A stretch of 64,000 bases of DNA. Source: Zygnema circumcarinatum. Lineage: Eukaryota > Streptophyta > Zygnematophyceae > Zygnematales > Zygnemataceae. The notes beneath the pieces are model-generated. The model saw only the letters and a program-made list of their open reading frames with translations. It did not search any database and was not told the origin of the DNA. Shown here piece after piece: positions 34,201 through 45,532 of this stretch (the stretch's first letter is position 1; the number at the start of each line of letters is the position of its first letter). A program made the position numbers and the translations under genes. The stretch is taken from contig CM074804.1 in assembly GCA_037447605.1 (NCBI GenBank), forward strand, positions 6,613,948 to 6,677,947. Direction: 5' to 3'.

Positions 34201-37200
34201 AGCTCATTGGAGAATTGAGAGCAGTGGTTGAGGCGCACGGTGGAATGGAGGGTGATGAGAAAAGCTTTTTCTGGGGGCTTCTGGGACTCAAAGGAGACAC
34301 GAAATTGCCTAAAGGGGACAAGGCAGGAGAGGAGAAGAAAGGAATGGGAGAGGAGCCGGTGGGCTTAGAGCGACAGGGAAGCTTTTTAGGAAAGCTCGGG
34401 TCGAACCGAAACTCGGTTCGTTTTTCGGTTCGAACCGAAGAGACACAAGATGGTGGCTCGGACATGGAGGAAGAGAGCGCATCAGAAGGATACTTCCGTA
34501 GGTTTATTCGGGGAAGAGGAGAGGAGTCAGATAAGGGGGAGGTAGCAGAGAAAGCAGAGAAGCGGATGAAGTTGGATCATGCATTGGTCGAAAGAGGGTC
34601 ATCGCTGGCAAGTGCAGATGAAACCACTGCGGCTTCAAATGGAGTTTCTGATCCTGGAGGGCATGAGGCTGGACATGTGAGTGAAGGAGATGGAAGCAGA
34701 GGACTGGGCCAGAGGGAAGGGGGCCAGAAGGTTGGAGAAGATAAGGTCATTGGGGAGGTGAATGAGGTGGAAAAAGCAGTTTTAGGAGCAGTAGTCACGG
34801 ATGATGCCTCTCCTGGCAATGAAGGGAATTTTTTTCGGAAGCTTCTCTTCAGGCGAGTTCCAGAAGAAGGAGCAGAGAAGGGGTTGGTAGAGTCTGGAGT
34901 GGGTGAAAGAAGTGGAACTGTAGGGTCTGTGAGAGATGCTTCAGAAGGAGGAATTGAGAGTGTTGGCGTGCTAGAACGAACAAGCAGTGGAAAGGTGGAG
35001 AAGGGGGTGGGAGATGATTGCCAAGCTAGCGAAAATAAGTTTCTGAGTTCTCAGCTGCGAAAGATTCGTAGCTCTATCGCAAATGCTGCTGGGGTGGCAG
35101 TTTCCTTGACTCATCAAGGAACAGGAGGCAATGAGGAGTTCAGCCTAAGGTTGCCTTTAACACCTACAAAGAAGAGGACTGAGGAAGTTTTGTTTAATGA
35201 TCGAACATCGGGAGCGGAGGCAACACCTGAGAGGAGGCTAGAAGGGGCTGCAGGCAGGGAATGCACAGCAGAGAAGGTGGGAGAGAAATTTGGGGGAGAG
35301 GAGTCTGGGGCAGTTGGAGAATCCAGCTTCCTTCGCAAGCTGAATCCATTTCGGGCTGGAGGAAATTCGGGCTTTAGCCTCACATTAAACCTGAGTGTTA
35401 TCCATGCTGAGGAGAATGGGAATGGCAGCGGATTGGCTGCCAAAGTTCCGCTTACTCCTCGAAAGGAGCGACATGAAAGGGTCGAGGTCCAAGCCTCCAG
35501 CCCAGGCCAGTCTGTCCCCACATCATCGGGAAGCTTTCTGCGGAAGTTGTGGAGGGAAAAGGGAGAGGATGAGGAGAGAAAAGGGGGAGTTGATAGTGAA
35601 GAACCGAGCTATGTCCCTCTCGTGGACCCGCCGGCACCCTCCATGGCCAGCGGGGGGGCAGGAGGTGGAGGGGCCAAAGGCTCCACTGCCCAAAAGCCGG
35701 AAGGGGCTGGGGGAGGGCGTCTTTCATTCATAGGGAATCCCCTTCGCAGCGCAACCTTGTTGGTTGTTGGTGCTGAAAAAGGTCGTAAAGAAAACAGCAA
35801 TAATGCGAATGATGGTCCTGGAACAAAGTTCTCTGTGCAAATGCCAGATGAACGCCTGCCGACTGGTGAAACCCAAAGCAGTAATGTTGTCCAGGGAGGA
35901 AATGCAGCCACTCCTGCAACAACTCCACCAAAGAAGGCCATGGCAGGCTTGCTACCGCTTGTAAGGTCGTTCAGTGCGCACTCTGCCGAGCCTCCTTCAC
36001 CTACACGCTCCAATTCGGGATCAGATTCAGCAGCGCTTCAAAGCTCCCGGCCGGGGTCCGCAGGACCATCCCTAGGACTGAGTTTAAGCCGCAATTTTGG
36101 CGTAGGTTTAGGTCAGACTTTGGGATTTGGAGGGGCCGGAGGAGGAGGAGGAGGAGGAGGGGGAGGCGCAGCAATGCCTGGGTCGGAAACTGCAGCTCGA
36201 CCAAGTGGTCCGGTGAAGGTACCGAAGGCGGCTGCAGTGGTGCCGGAGCCTGACGAGTGCAGCATTGGTGAAGAGGTTGGGAGAGCTGGGAGGGAGAGCG
36301 CGGAGGATGCAAAGGAGGAGAATATGGCCGCCTTGAATCACCATGGCAAGGTGTGTGACCTATCTTTGGTTGGGAGGAGGAGAGAGGTAAGCGAGGATGC
36401 TTTATTAGATGTTTTGCGGGCTTGGTTGGCGGCTTGGAGTGTGGAGTGGAATGCAAACGTTTAATTTTGGGGGCTGTGAGGGATGTTCGAGAAATGCTGA
36501 GATGGAAAATAACATCAAAACTAATTAAGTTTTCAGAGGGAATATGAAGTGTAGGTGACCATGTTGTTGAGAGCAACGATCACTTGGAAAGAAACAAGTG
36601 TTAAGAATGCAGGACAAGACCTTTTGCCTTTTGCCTTGCCTGATGCTTATTCACGAAAGTGGACTGTAGTCTATTGTGTCAGCATAAGTGGATGGCCTTT
36701 AGACTGATGGTCGCAAAAGCAACCCAAAAGTGTGAATGGCAGTCTGTGATTAAAAATTAAAAAAAATTGACCACGTAACCATGTTCGACTTGCAAATCAT
36801 CCCATGTATTGTTTTCCTGAAGAAGCTCCTCTCGTGTTTTCATGAATAGTGTATGTTTGTTTGTCCCGCGCTTATGCTTGCTGGTGATCCCTTGTGAGCC
36901 TGAATCCGCGGCGAGGTGGTCCCCTGCAGGTGGCGGAGGGCTTGGCGGGCGTCCCGGCCGGAGGCGGCGCGGCGCGGCCCCCCTTCCCGCGGTACCCGTC
37001 CTTCACCATCCGCAAGGGCACGTTCCACGCCTCGCTCGACTTCGTCAAGGCGCTCTGCGACATCTCCATGGGCCTCGTCAACGTCTTCCCCCTCTCGGAC
37101 CGCCAGAAGGCGCTCAAAGAGGTGCGTGCTGTCTGTCTGTCTGTCTGTCTGCCGGTCTGTCTGTCTGCCTGCCGGTCTGTCTGTCTGTCTGTCTGCCGGT

Positions 37201-40200
37201 CTGTCTGTCTGTCTGCCGGTCGGTCGGTCGCCTCTAACCGCCCACCTGACTCTCTGCCTTCCGAGGGCCGCGAGTTGCTCGATCGCCTCGCGATAAAGTC
37301 ACCCTCCGCTGCGCGCCGAGCGGGTCTGACTGGCAGCCCCGCTGGCGCCAATTCAAATTTTGAACTCGGCCCGTCCGCCGCGTGGCGATTCGTTGCGGGA
37401 TTCCCGCCAGTCCGGTCGCCGCTTGACACGTGTGAATCGTTGACGGACTCTGACCTTACGCGGGGACCATTGTGACCGTTGAGGTTTGAATTAGGGTCCT
37501 GCGGCTGCCACGTGGCGGCGGTCTGACGGCTGGCGCCCAATTGTGTGCCGTACGGAATTTTGTCCGTACGGTTTGTGTTGCCGTTGCCAGTCTCCGTCTG
37601 ACGCGTGGTCATTCGTCGTACGGAAGGTCGACTCGTGGCAGGCAGGCCTGTAGCGCGTACGGACGAGGTTAGTGGTCGATCTGGCGGGCGGCAGGATGGA
37701 TGGACGTCCGTCCGCGCGGTTGACGGCCGTTACTGTCCGTCGTGGCAAGCCTGATTCTCCAGTATGGGAACTCATAGTCATAAACTAATGCCTTTAAACG
37801 AAGTCATAATTATTGACTAAATGCGAAGGGAAAGTTATAGCCAGCGACTATGGCTTCATAAAAAAGAATGATTAAAGACGCGTGATTAGATATTGGTTAG
37901 GTTTTGTGATATTATGTGACACTTAATCACTCATGGTACACGTGTACCATGGTACACGCATTACTCGCACGCACATTACCTACTCACATTTATCTTCATA
38001 TTATTCTTACCCGTTAGGAACTACCCTCTGTTAGGAATCATGTCGTTAGTCACTACCCCTGGTTTGGTTTGGCTTGGTTCGTTTAGGAGTGTCTAAGTGT
38101 AGGAAGTCCTTTGAGGCGACTAATTATTCGCGACCAAATAGCTGCCCCTAGTTACTATACGTCATTGGAACGGTTGTCGGCCCTCCTGCCTCTCCCCCAT
38201 GTTACTGCTGCTGCAAAAAAAATCGCTGGAATCGGGGCTAGAGCTAAAGTGCCTCCCAACATGACACATCTGTTACGCTGCAATGAATTATTGGAGCTAT
38301 TTCACTGCCTTGCCATTATGAATGAGATGAAGAAAAGATAAGACTTGCGACTTTTGCTTGTGTGAGTAATACAATTTCTGTTTGGAGAGTGGTCTTTTCC
38401 CTCACAAGTTACGTATATTTTACAGCAGAGAACCCTCATTCATAAATAACGCGCCTTACTTCACGGTTTTATGCAGCGTGGGCGCCTAACATTTCATAAG
38501 CAGTGTTGCGTGTACTTTCTATTTCTGTAATATTCAAATTTGTGATTATGTTTGTGTTTGCCTCGCTGGAATGCAGTCTTTGGCCGAGCTGAATGCACAT
38601 TTGGAGGCCGGAAGCAATCATGGCGGTAAGGACCCCATTTGTAAAGATGTCAGTTTACAGTGATTGGATAAGAAGTGTACTTGTTTTGCTATATTTGACA
38701 TTCCTGTCCCCACTTCTTATTGCACTTCTTCCTTCTTCCACTTTTGTGATACCCAATTTCATTCACTGTGCTTGATTTGCGTTTCCTAAGGATATCTGTA
38801 TCTGTATCTATGCCAGGTGTCTGCTTCCCAATGGGCAAACAGTTGACAAGAGTGATGCACATTCTGGAAGACGAGGCGCTTTTGCTGAACTCGAGAGAGA
38901 GGGTGCCCTTCATGGTGTTCGTGGAAGTGCTCAGATGCGACCCCCTCAGGTGAAACCCACTTCTGACCTTAAAGTAAAGCCTCTGGATTTGGCGCACCGC
39001 TTTTCATTGCTGCTGAGATGAGAATTTTCTTGTCTTGGCATTTGCATGTTGTTCAGTTAGCGATAATGGGTAAGCTCTGGAGTAACATTGGAAACGATCT
39101 GTTCCTTTGGGTGAAGAGCAGCCTCAGGAAAGTTGAAGGGGAGGGACCGCCGGTGAAGCTGACTAAGAGTGGAATTCCGTTGGCTAATGGCGATGCAAAG
39201 CTCCCAAGGCCGCCGCCCTGGGCACTGCATATGTGGAATGCACAGGGGAAGATGGGAGGGGAGGGAGGGCATAGAAGCCTCCCTGAAAAGAAGGCGTGGG
39301 AGGGAGAGACTGTGAAGGTGGTGGATGTGAGCTTGGTAGTCAGGAAGTGCAGGGGGAGGAAGGCATCTGTATGGTGGAACAAGGGACAATGCGAAATAGG
39401 GATGCCGAGAGAGACTAGAGGGGCTCGGAGGAGGCTGAAGTACGGAGAGGAAGCGGAGGAGTTGGATGTGGCGGAAGGGGGAGAGGCGGAAGTGCCAAGG
39501 GAGGAAGATGAGGGGGAGAGAGAAACGCGGCAGGGAAGCAGCTGCAGGGACGAAGCTGCAGAAGGGGATTCGAGGGAGGGGGGCGGAGAGGTAGCGATGG
39601 ATAAGGAGAGGAATGCAGAGGGAAACGGAGTTTTTTTGATGGAGAAAGTAAATGGTGGGGACGAGGGAAGGGGTTTACGAGAGAGGGAGACACAGAGGAG
39701 AGAGGAAGAGAAGGAAGAAACCATGTCAGAGACATCTGGATCTGATGGGTCAGACTCTTCTGGAGAGTGGGATGGTGCCGCACTCACGGAAGGAGAGGAG
39801 TGGGTGACTGTGAAGCTAGTGGCTGTGCCCGGCCTTATGATGGATGATGTGGCAGCCATGGCGGATAAGGGGGAGGGCCTCCAGAGCCACCGCAGAGTGC
39901 CAAGCAGTGTGGCGATGGAAGATGTGAGGGTGGGCACTATGGATCCACCTAGATGCAGCCTCTTTATGTCTTCCTCCTGTGCTATATGCATTTGTTCGTT
40001 TTGCACGGTTTCGTAATTTTAAGTTCCAACGGTGATAATTCACTGTTAAGTGTTTTGAGTTGTTTCACGAGATGGACGATCGGTGCAATACGGGGCTGAG
40101 TATTCTCCTCCTTTTCTCTTCTCACGGAGATGCAGGCTGAAGCGGCGCAGGGGAAGGCTCCCAAGGGGCTCCGTCTCTCTCCGAATCCAGAGGTAGCAGA

Positions 40201-42662
40201 GCAGGTTAGTGCTTGCGAGAGGGGGCTGCTTTCATTACATCTTAGTTAATTCAAGGTGAAAGGCATTTTGCATGTGGCAGTTGATTTCTCCAGTATAAGG
40301 AGCTTTTGTTCCGCTTTGTCATCAGGAGGCAAAGGCGGAAGCCAAGGGGAAACCCATGACCCCTTCTTTGGACCACCCATTTGGTGAGCTCTGGGCGGAC
40401 CGGCGGAATCGAATTCGGAAGTCGTCAAAATATGGGAGTTCTTCAGATTGGGATCTCAAATCGGTGCGTCTGCTGCACTAAATCATGACTCTTTGGAAAT
40501 GCTGAACCACTTCATGGAGATGTAGGACGATTGGTGTGAGAACCGTGGTCTATGTATGCTTGTTGGCCTATGTTTAACACTACGAATACTGTAGCGTATC
40601 TGAGAAAGGCACTCAAGGTAGCTGGATGGGAATCTCACCACGGGGTGATAGTTACATTCAGCATCTCAGGGATGTTCCTGGACTTGGGCTCCCGTTTGGG
40701 ATGGTGCTTATGTGTTTGCAGATGATTGTGAAAAGTGGAGATGACTGCAGACAGGAGCATCTTGCAGTGCAGCTCATGTCTCATGTACAAGGTGAGTCAT
40801 GAAGGCATGTTTGTTGTGCTCAGAAGCGCCCCCATTGCTGAGACCGTGTCGTACTGCAGTTTAAAACCACTCAACGTTGAAGTTGTTTCAAAGCAGTTTC
40901 TGAACCTGGGTTTTGGCCCTTCCTTCCTTCGCTGTTTTGCTGGCAGACATCTTTACTGAAGCGGAGTTGCCGCTCTGGTTGCGCCCCTACGAAGTCATTG
41001 TCACATCTTCCAACACAGCCCTTATTGAGACAATCCCAGATGCAGTGAGTGAAGCTTCTAGAGCTTGGTTTTGTCCTCGATTGGGCTGCCCCCTGTCCCC
41101 TTTCCTCCCGCCTGACCCTCTCCTTGACAGTAAGTCTTGCTGTTGTTTTGGTTGGCAGGTGTCAATACATTCATTGAAGAATCGAAATCCAACGGTGGGA
41201 AGCCTGAGGGAGTATTTTAACCTCAAGTATGGGAGTGGTGGAGAGTTTCGGGCCGCTCAGAAGAACTTTGTGGAGAGCATGGCGGGATACTCCATATTCT
41301 GCTATCTGATGCAGGTGAAGGACAGGCACAATGGAAACATTATGCTCGACAAAGATGGCCGAATAATCCACATCGACTTTGGCTTCATGCTCTCCAACTC
41401 ACCCGGAGGTGTCAACTTTGAAAACGCACCATTCAAGTTGACCAGGGAATTATTAGAGGTGAGGCAGGTGTCTCTGGTTTTTGTAATCCTGTCTTTGGTC
41501 TGACATTCAATCAAACCACAAGGGGAGTGGTTGAAACACGGGTCAGTTATCTAACGGATCCGCAGAGTAGTGGCGGTCAATCTTATTCATTTGACTTTCT
41601 CTGACAAATAGCACATAGCAGGTATTTTTTTCAAAATTCTTTTAAGTTCCCTTTTTATTTGTATCTTTCCTATCTGTTCATATATTGAATTATGTCGATG
41701 AGAGAGTGGATGCAGGTCATGGATTCGGATGCCGAAGGAGTAGCCAGCGAAGCATTCGACTATTTTAAGGTAAGTCCTCCCTTCACCATTTCCATCTCCC
41801 AAAGATTTTCGTGCTGGCTCTCAAGGCACATTCTGTATTTGAGCTTCGACCTATAAACTGTGGCACAAGGCTGCCATTTATTTGCATGAGCGCTGGGCTT
41901 GAGCGATACGAGATTCCTGAATGTAGATTAAATTTGCATGCCGAGTGTAGTTATCTCTCTCGAGAAAAAGAAGAATCACGACTTCTGTTGTGCCATTCCA
42001 GTTGGATAAAATTCATCTGTGACGCGAATCTTTCCTTCGAAGTTTGACACGGTGATGTACTTTGCAAACCTGTGCAGGTCCTATGCATCCAGGGCTTCCT
42101 CACGTGCCGCAAACATGCGGAGCGTATCCTTCTGCTAGTGGAAATGATGCAGGTGTGAACGATAAACCTTAGCCGTTCTGTTTCTGTTCGCGTGCTTCGG
42201 AACTGATGAAGGTGTAACTTAAGCAAAAATGTTGAAGAAGTGTTTGAAGCTGCTGAGCCTGACATGGATAAGAGGAATTTTGGGTTCCAGCATTCGGGTT
42301 GCAAGTGCTTCAAAGCGGGTCCCCGAACCATTCACAATCTTCGAAAGCGCTTTCACCTCACACACACAGAAGAGGTCAGTTGAGCTGCAAAGTGAACTGC
42401 GTTTTATTGCAAGGATGGCATGGATTGCAGCTTCACAGTGGATTTCTCATATCTTGTGTCACTGTTGTAATGCATTTTGGAGGGGTAGCTTGTTTCTCTG
42501 ATGCATGTTCCCGTCACTGATTGTGTTATTTGGGGAGTGGCGGCTTCATGTCCACTGCAGCAATGTGTATCGCTTGTGCTGGAGCTCATAAACAGCAGCT
42601 TGGATGCTTGGCGGACACGGCAGTACGACTATTATCAGCGTGTACTCAATGGAATTCTCTGA
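31214..42662 (+). CDS. PI4KB: Phosphatidylinositol 4-kinase beta, plant type
   Basis: Makes PI4P from phosphatidylinositol at the trans-Golgi/early endosome; in plants it is a RabA effector in secretion and tip growth. Sixteen exons: 31214-31359, 32699-32873, 33219-36350, 36930-37121, 38577-38625, 38817-38949, about 39122-39929, 40136-40204, 40326-40463, 40722-40791, 40947-41044, 41159-41458, 41716-41769, 42078-42152, 42291-42374, 42561-42662. Phases agree; product about 1874 residues against about 1100 in Arabidopsis. N-terminal lipid-kinase-unique domain: GGWLLRFFDSAFFCEWIAV, GGVRDYLCNRMYTLP. A single 3.1-kb exon carries about 12 FFRKLF-like charged repeats. The catalytic domain has KDRHNGNIMLD (catalytic loop) and IHIDFGFMLSNSPGGVNFE, ending YDYYQRVLNGIL. 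ATG 31214 is chosen because it opens directly into the conserved N-terminus. Confidence 0.93.
33219..36350 (+). repeat. Charged FFRKLF-type repeat region encoded in one PI4K beta exon
   Basis: Within this 1044-codon exon a short aromatic/basic motif recurs, each time followed by Gly/Glu/Lys-rich linker: AFFRKFM, SFYTKYF, VFFGKFF, SLFKRLW, GFFRKLF, SFFWGLL, SFLGKLG, GYFRRFI, NFFRKLL, SFLRKLN, SFLRKLW, plus weaker copies. These correspond to the plant PI4-kinase charged (PPC) repeats. Linkers of about 30-70 residues are longer than I recall for angiosperms. A glycine run follows near the exon end (36140-36170). Confidence 0.8.
37131..37231. repeat. CTGT/CCGGT simple repeat next to a PI4K beta donor site
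   Basis: CTGT units with interspersed CTGCCGGT begin within about ten bases of the donor of the fourth PI4K beta exon (37121|GTGCGT) and end in CGGTCGGTCGGTCG. They lie fully within the intron. Confidence 0.9.
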
Positions 42663-45532
42663 TTTCTTCTTTTGTCCCTTTCTTTCGAGCTGTTTTATGT
42701 TCAAGCAATAAGGAGCCAGCCGATATTGGCATAGAGCTGAGTAGAAAGTCAACCACGGAAGTTGTGTGCTATAGCATTCTTTTGCTCGTAATTGGCTTGA
42801 GCAGCATGACGGGCCGATCATGCCAAGAGTAATAGGCAACAATGCGTTGTACAATAAGTAGGGAGCACTTCCATGTGATCTTCAGCCGCTTCTGGGCCTT
42901 GCGCCTCTTCTTTCTGCGGCTGCATATCACTGGTGCCCCCTGGAGCCAGGGCCGCAGGGGATAGGTAGCCGCAGAACAGCTCGGTGCTGCGCTGCTCTCA
43001 GGGATTAGCAGGAGGCTTGCAGTGTGTGTTCTTTATACTCAAGAATCCCCTTACAGCCCCATTTTGTCCAGAAGGCTGCCTATGTATTTGGCCCTGCCGG
43101 GGCCTGCCTCTGCGCTATTGAGATATCTGAAGAGCAGACATAGGACTTTGCAGCTGATCCATGAAACTGCTCTGCCCTCCCCCTCCCATTCCTCTTTCCC
43201 TTCCCCTCTTTCCCCCTTTCCCCCTTTCCCCCTTTCCNNNNNNNNNNCCTTCCCCCCTTCCCCCCTTTCCCCCTTCCCCCTCCCCCCACCCTCCTCCCCC
43301 TCTCTTTCTCTTGTCGCTGAATTGCCAAGCTCTTGTCGCTGAAGTTGCCAAGCAGTAGACACGAGGTGAACATAAGGGAGGTTACAATCAGCCGTAAAGA
43401 TAAGCTACCTATGTAACTCACAATACCTTGGTCCTGTTTTGGTTTATTGTGATGTAGTAGCCTCAGACTGTCCTTGTGAAAATGAACAAGCGCATTTCTT
43501 GAGCACCAATCTCGTTCAGCCTTTACGTACATACGTGCTTTCCCTGGCAGTTGGTTTGATTCCATGTTGAAGTCTGCAAACAAAGTCATAAAGACCAAGG
43601 AAGCAAACCAGGCCATCGTCTTCGAAAAGACTACTAGCTTCCTTTCCCCCCATCTCCGACCAATTCTCATTCGAAAATATGCTTTATTTTAATATAATTT
43701 GTGGTCTTACATGAAGTATAGCTACTGTCATTTGAGGGTAAGCTTCAGTGGTCTTTTCTTTCTAGGGTCTGCGTCTACTGCAATGGTGTGCGTTCTCAAC
43801 CAAATGCGGCCGATGGAAGGGACTTATCTTCGCGGACTCTCCTTAATGCAACAAGTTGTTGAAGGACGAGGACATAAACTCGGAAAAGCAAAACGAGCAG
43901 ATCAGCGTTCAGACTCTGCCGCCGATTTTTTCTGGAGGTCGTCAAGGCTGTGGGTGCGGATGTTTTTCAAGGATAATCTGTCGGCAAGAGTCAGTGCAAG
44001 GGCAAGAGTGACGAGAAAAAGTTGGCGAATTGGAGGTACTTACATGTCGTGGAATTTTACCTCGGAGCCGACTCGCTGCCTTCGTATGAGATCCTTATGA
44101 GCCCTATATTCAGTTTGTTGTTATTAAAACTGCCTTGTGTAATTAATTTTACACAGAAAGTGGCTCAGGGATTGATTAAGGAAAACGTTGTGAATTGTTA
44201 AGGGGGGCATTTCAACCTGCCTCCTGGGAGGGCGGGGCTATATATGTGGCAGATAACAAAGAATGCCGATATATCAGCCATTTGTGACATTCGCAGCTCA
44301 GAAGATCGAAGCGCTCGGACATTCCGTGCCTTCGAAGACTCCTGAGATTTTTCTTTCACATGGTTGAAGCTCGAGCTAGCTAAAATCTAACCCTTCGATG
44401 AAATTCCCGAACTCGAATCGATTCAAAAGCATCGAGAGCTCGTCCAGAGTCGCAACTTCAACCAACAACTTCCCCATGGTCTCTTTAAAGAGAAACGAAC
44501 CATCTGCAAGCACACCAACCCAGCCTACCTTCCGACTCTAACCAACCTCCCAGCGCACGAGTTGCCTACCTGCAAGCCGCCCGCCATTGAAGGCCCACTA
44601 CCTGCCCAGACAGCAGGCCGCAGAAGCCATGGCTGCCTCTCGGCCCCATTCATTAGAGGGCGTTACAGGGCCTACGACGTAGGGGTCTCAATCCTAGGCT
44701 CGTAGGCTCCCTGAGAGGAACAGACGCCGAAGCTTCCTTGAAGACGACAAAAAAAGGTCATAAGGAGTCGCAGGAGCGCCGCTGGAAGTTTGGCGGCCAA
44801 TCAAAGGGGGGCAGGCCGGGCAGGAAAAAATAAATGAAAAATACGAATTTAAGGGATTTGATGCCGGCCATCTGAACGGAAGCGCCAGAGCGCGCCACGT
44901 TGCGCGGACGCAAGAAGGGGCCGCGGATCGGCGCCACGTGGGCCCATGGAAGTGGAATCTAGGTGGAATCTCGCTCGCGATTGGCTGACGGCTCGCGCGT
45001 CAGACAAGCCATGGAAAAAAGAAGGAAAAAAACTGCGGTCCTGAGAATCGCGCAGATTCCGAGGGCTTCCGGAGCCACAATTTTACCGTGGAATGTTTTG
45101 GTTTTGGGCAGGAAAGACCGCCAATGGGAGGGTCGAATTGGAGGGACGGGCAATTGATAAAATTTATCGGCCGAGGGAAAGTCCTTAACGGCGAGTCGAC
45201 GAGGTCCGTAGGGGAGTTCGTCCCGTCACGCGGCACCGGCTGCCGTTAAATGTCGTACTTTCTGACGTTAGGTGGCCGTTCCACGGGACGGGACCGTTCC
45301 ACCTACCGTTCCGCAGGAAACCTCTGGTGCTGAACTGGCACCGCCTTACAAAGGCCGCCTCGCACGGCCGCAAGTTTTTGACAGAGTTGCACTGCAGGAA
45401 AGGAAAGGGATAGGGAGAAAGAGGAGCTGTTTGTAGCGAGAAGCGCGCCATCCTCTATTTTCTGTGTTGAAGAAGAGAGGAAGCGCGATCTCTGTACCTG
45501 CCTCGCGGCGGTGTTGAAGAGGATCTGTAAGG
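42663..45532. promoter_or_regulatory. Intergenic region between PI4K beta and GMPP, with GMPP promoter
   Basis: No gene is supported. 43180-43312 is a T/C-only tract broken by a 10-N gap. The region upstream of GMPP carries a G-box CCACGTGG at about 44935, CCAAT boxes (44793 and, inverted, 44981) and a GC-rich leader. A short open frame at 43699-44100 shows no domain and I do not call it. Confidence 0.4.
43238..43247. other. Assembly gap of 10 N in a CCCTTT tract
   Basis: Ten undetermined bases within a C/T-only low-complexity tract (about 43180-43312). The real repeat length is unknown, and apparent open frames crossing it are meaningless. Confidence 0.95.

Noticed and set aside
39053-40006. 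Long antisense open frame (317 codons) opposite PI4K beta exon 7
   Set aside because: Ser/Pro-rich mirror of a Glu/Gly/Arg-rich coding exon; the sense strand carries conserved PI4K sequence and splice phase.
43080-43670. Open frames crossing the C/T tract and the 10-N gap
   Set aside because: They depend on undetermined bases and simple repeat; no homology.
43699-44100. 133-codon plus-strand frame after PI4K beta
   Set aside because: PI4K beta already ends at 42662 with its conserved C-terminus; the frame has no recognisable motif.
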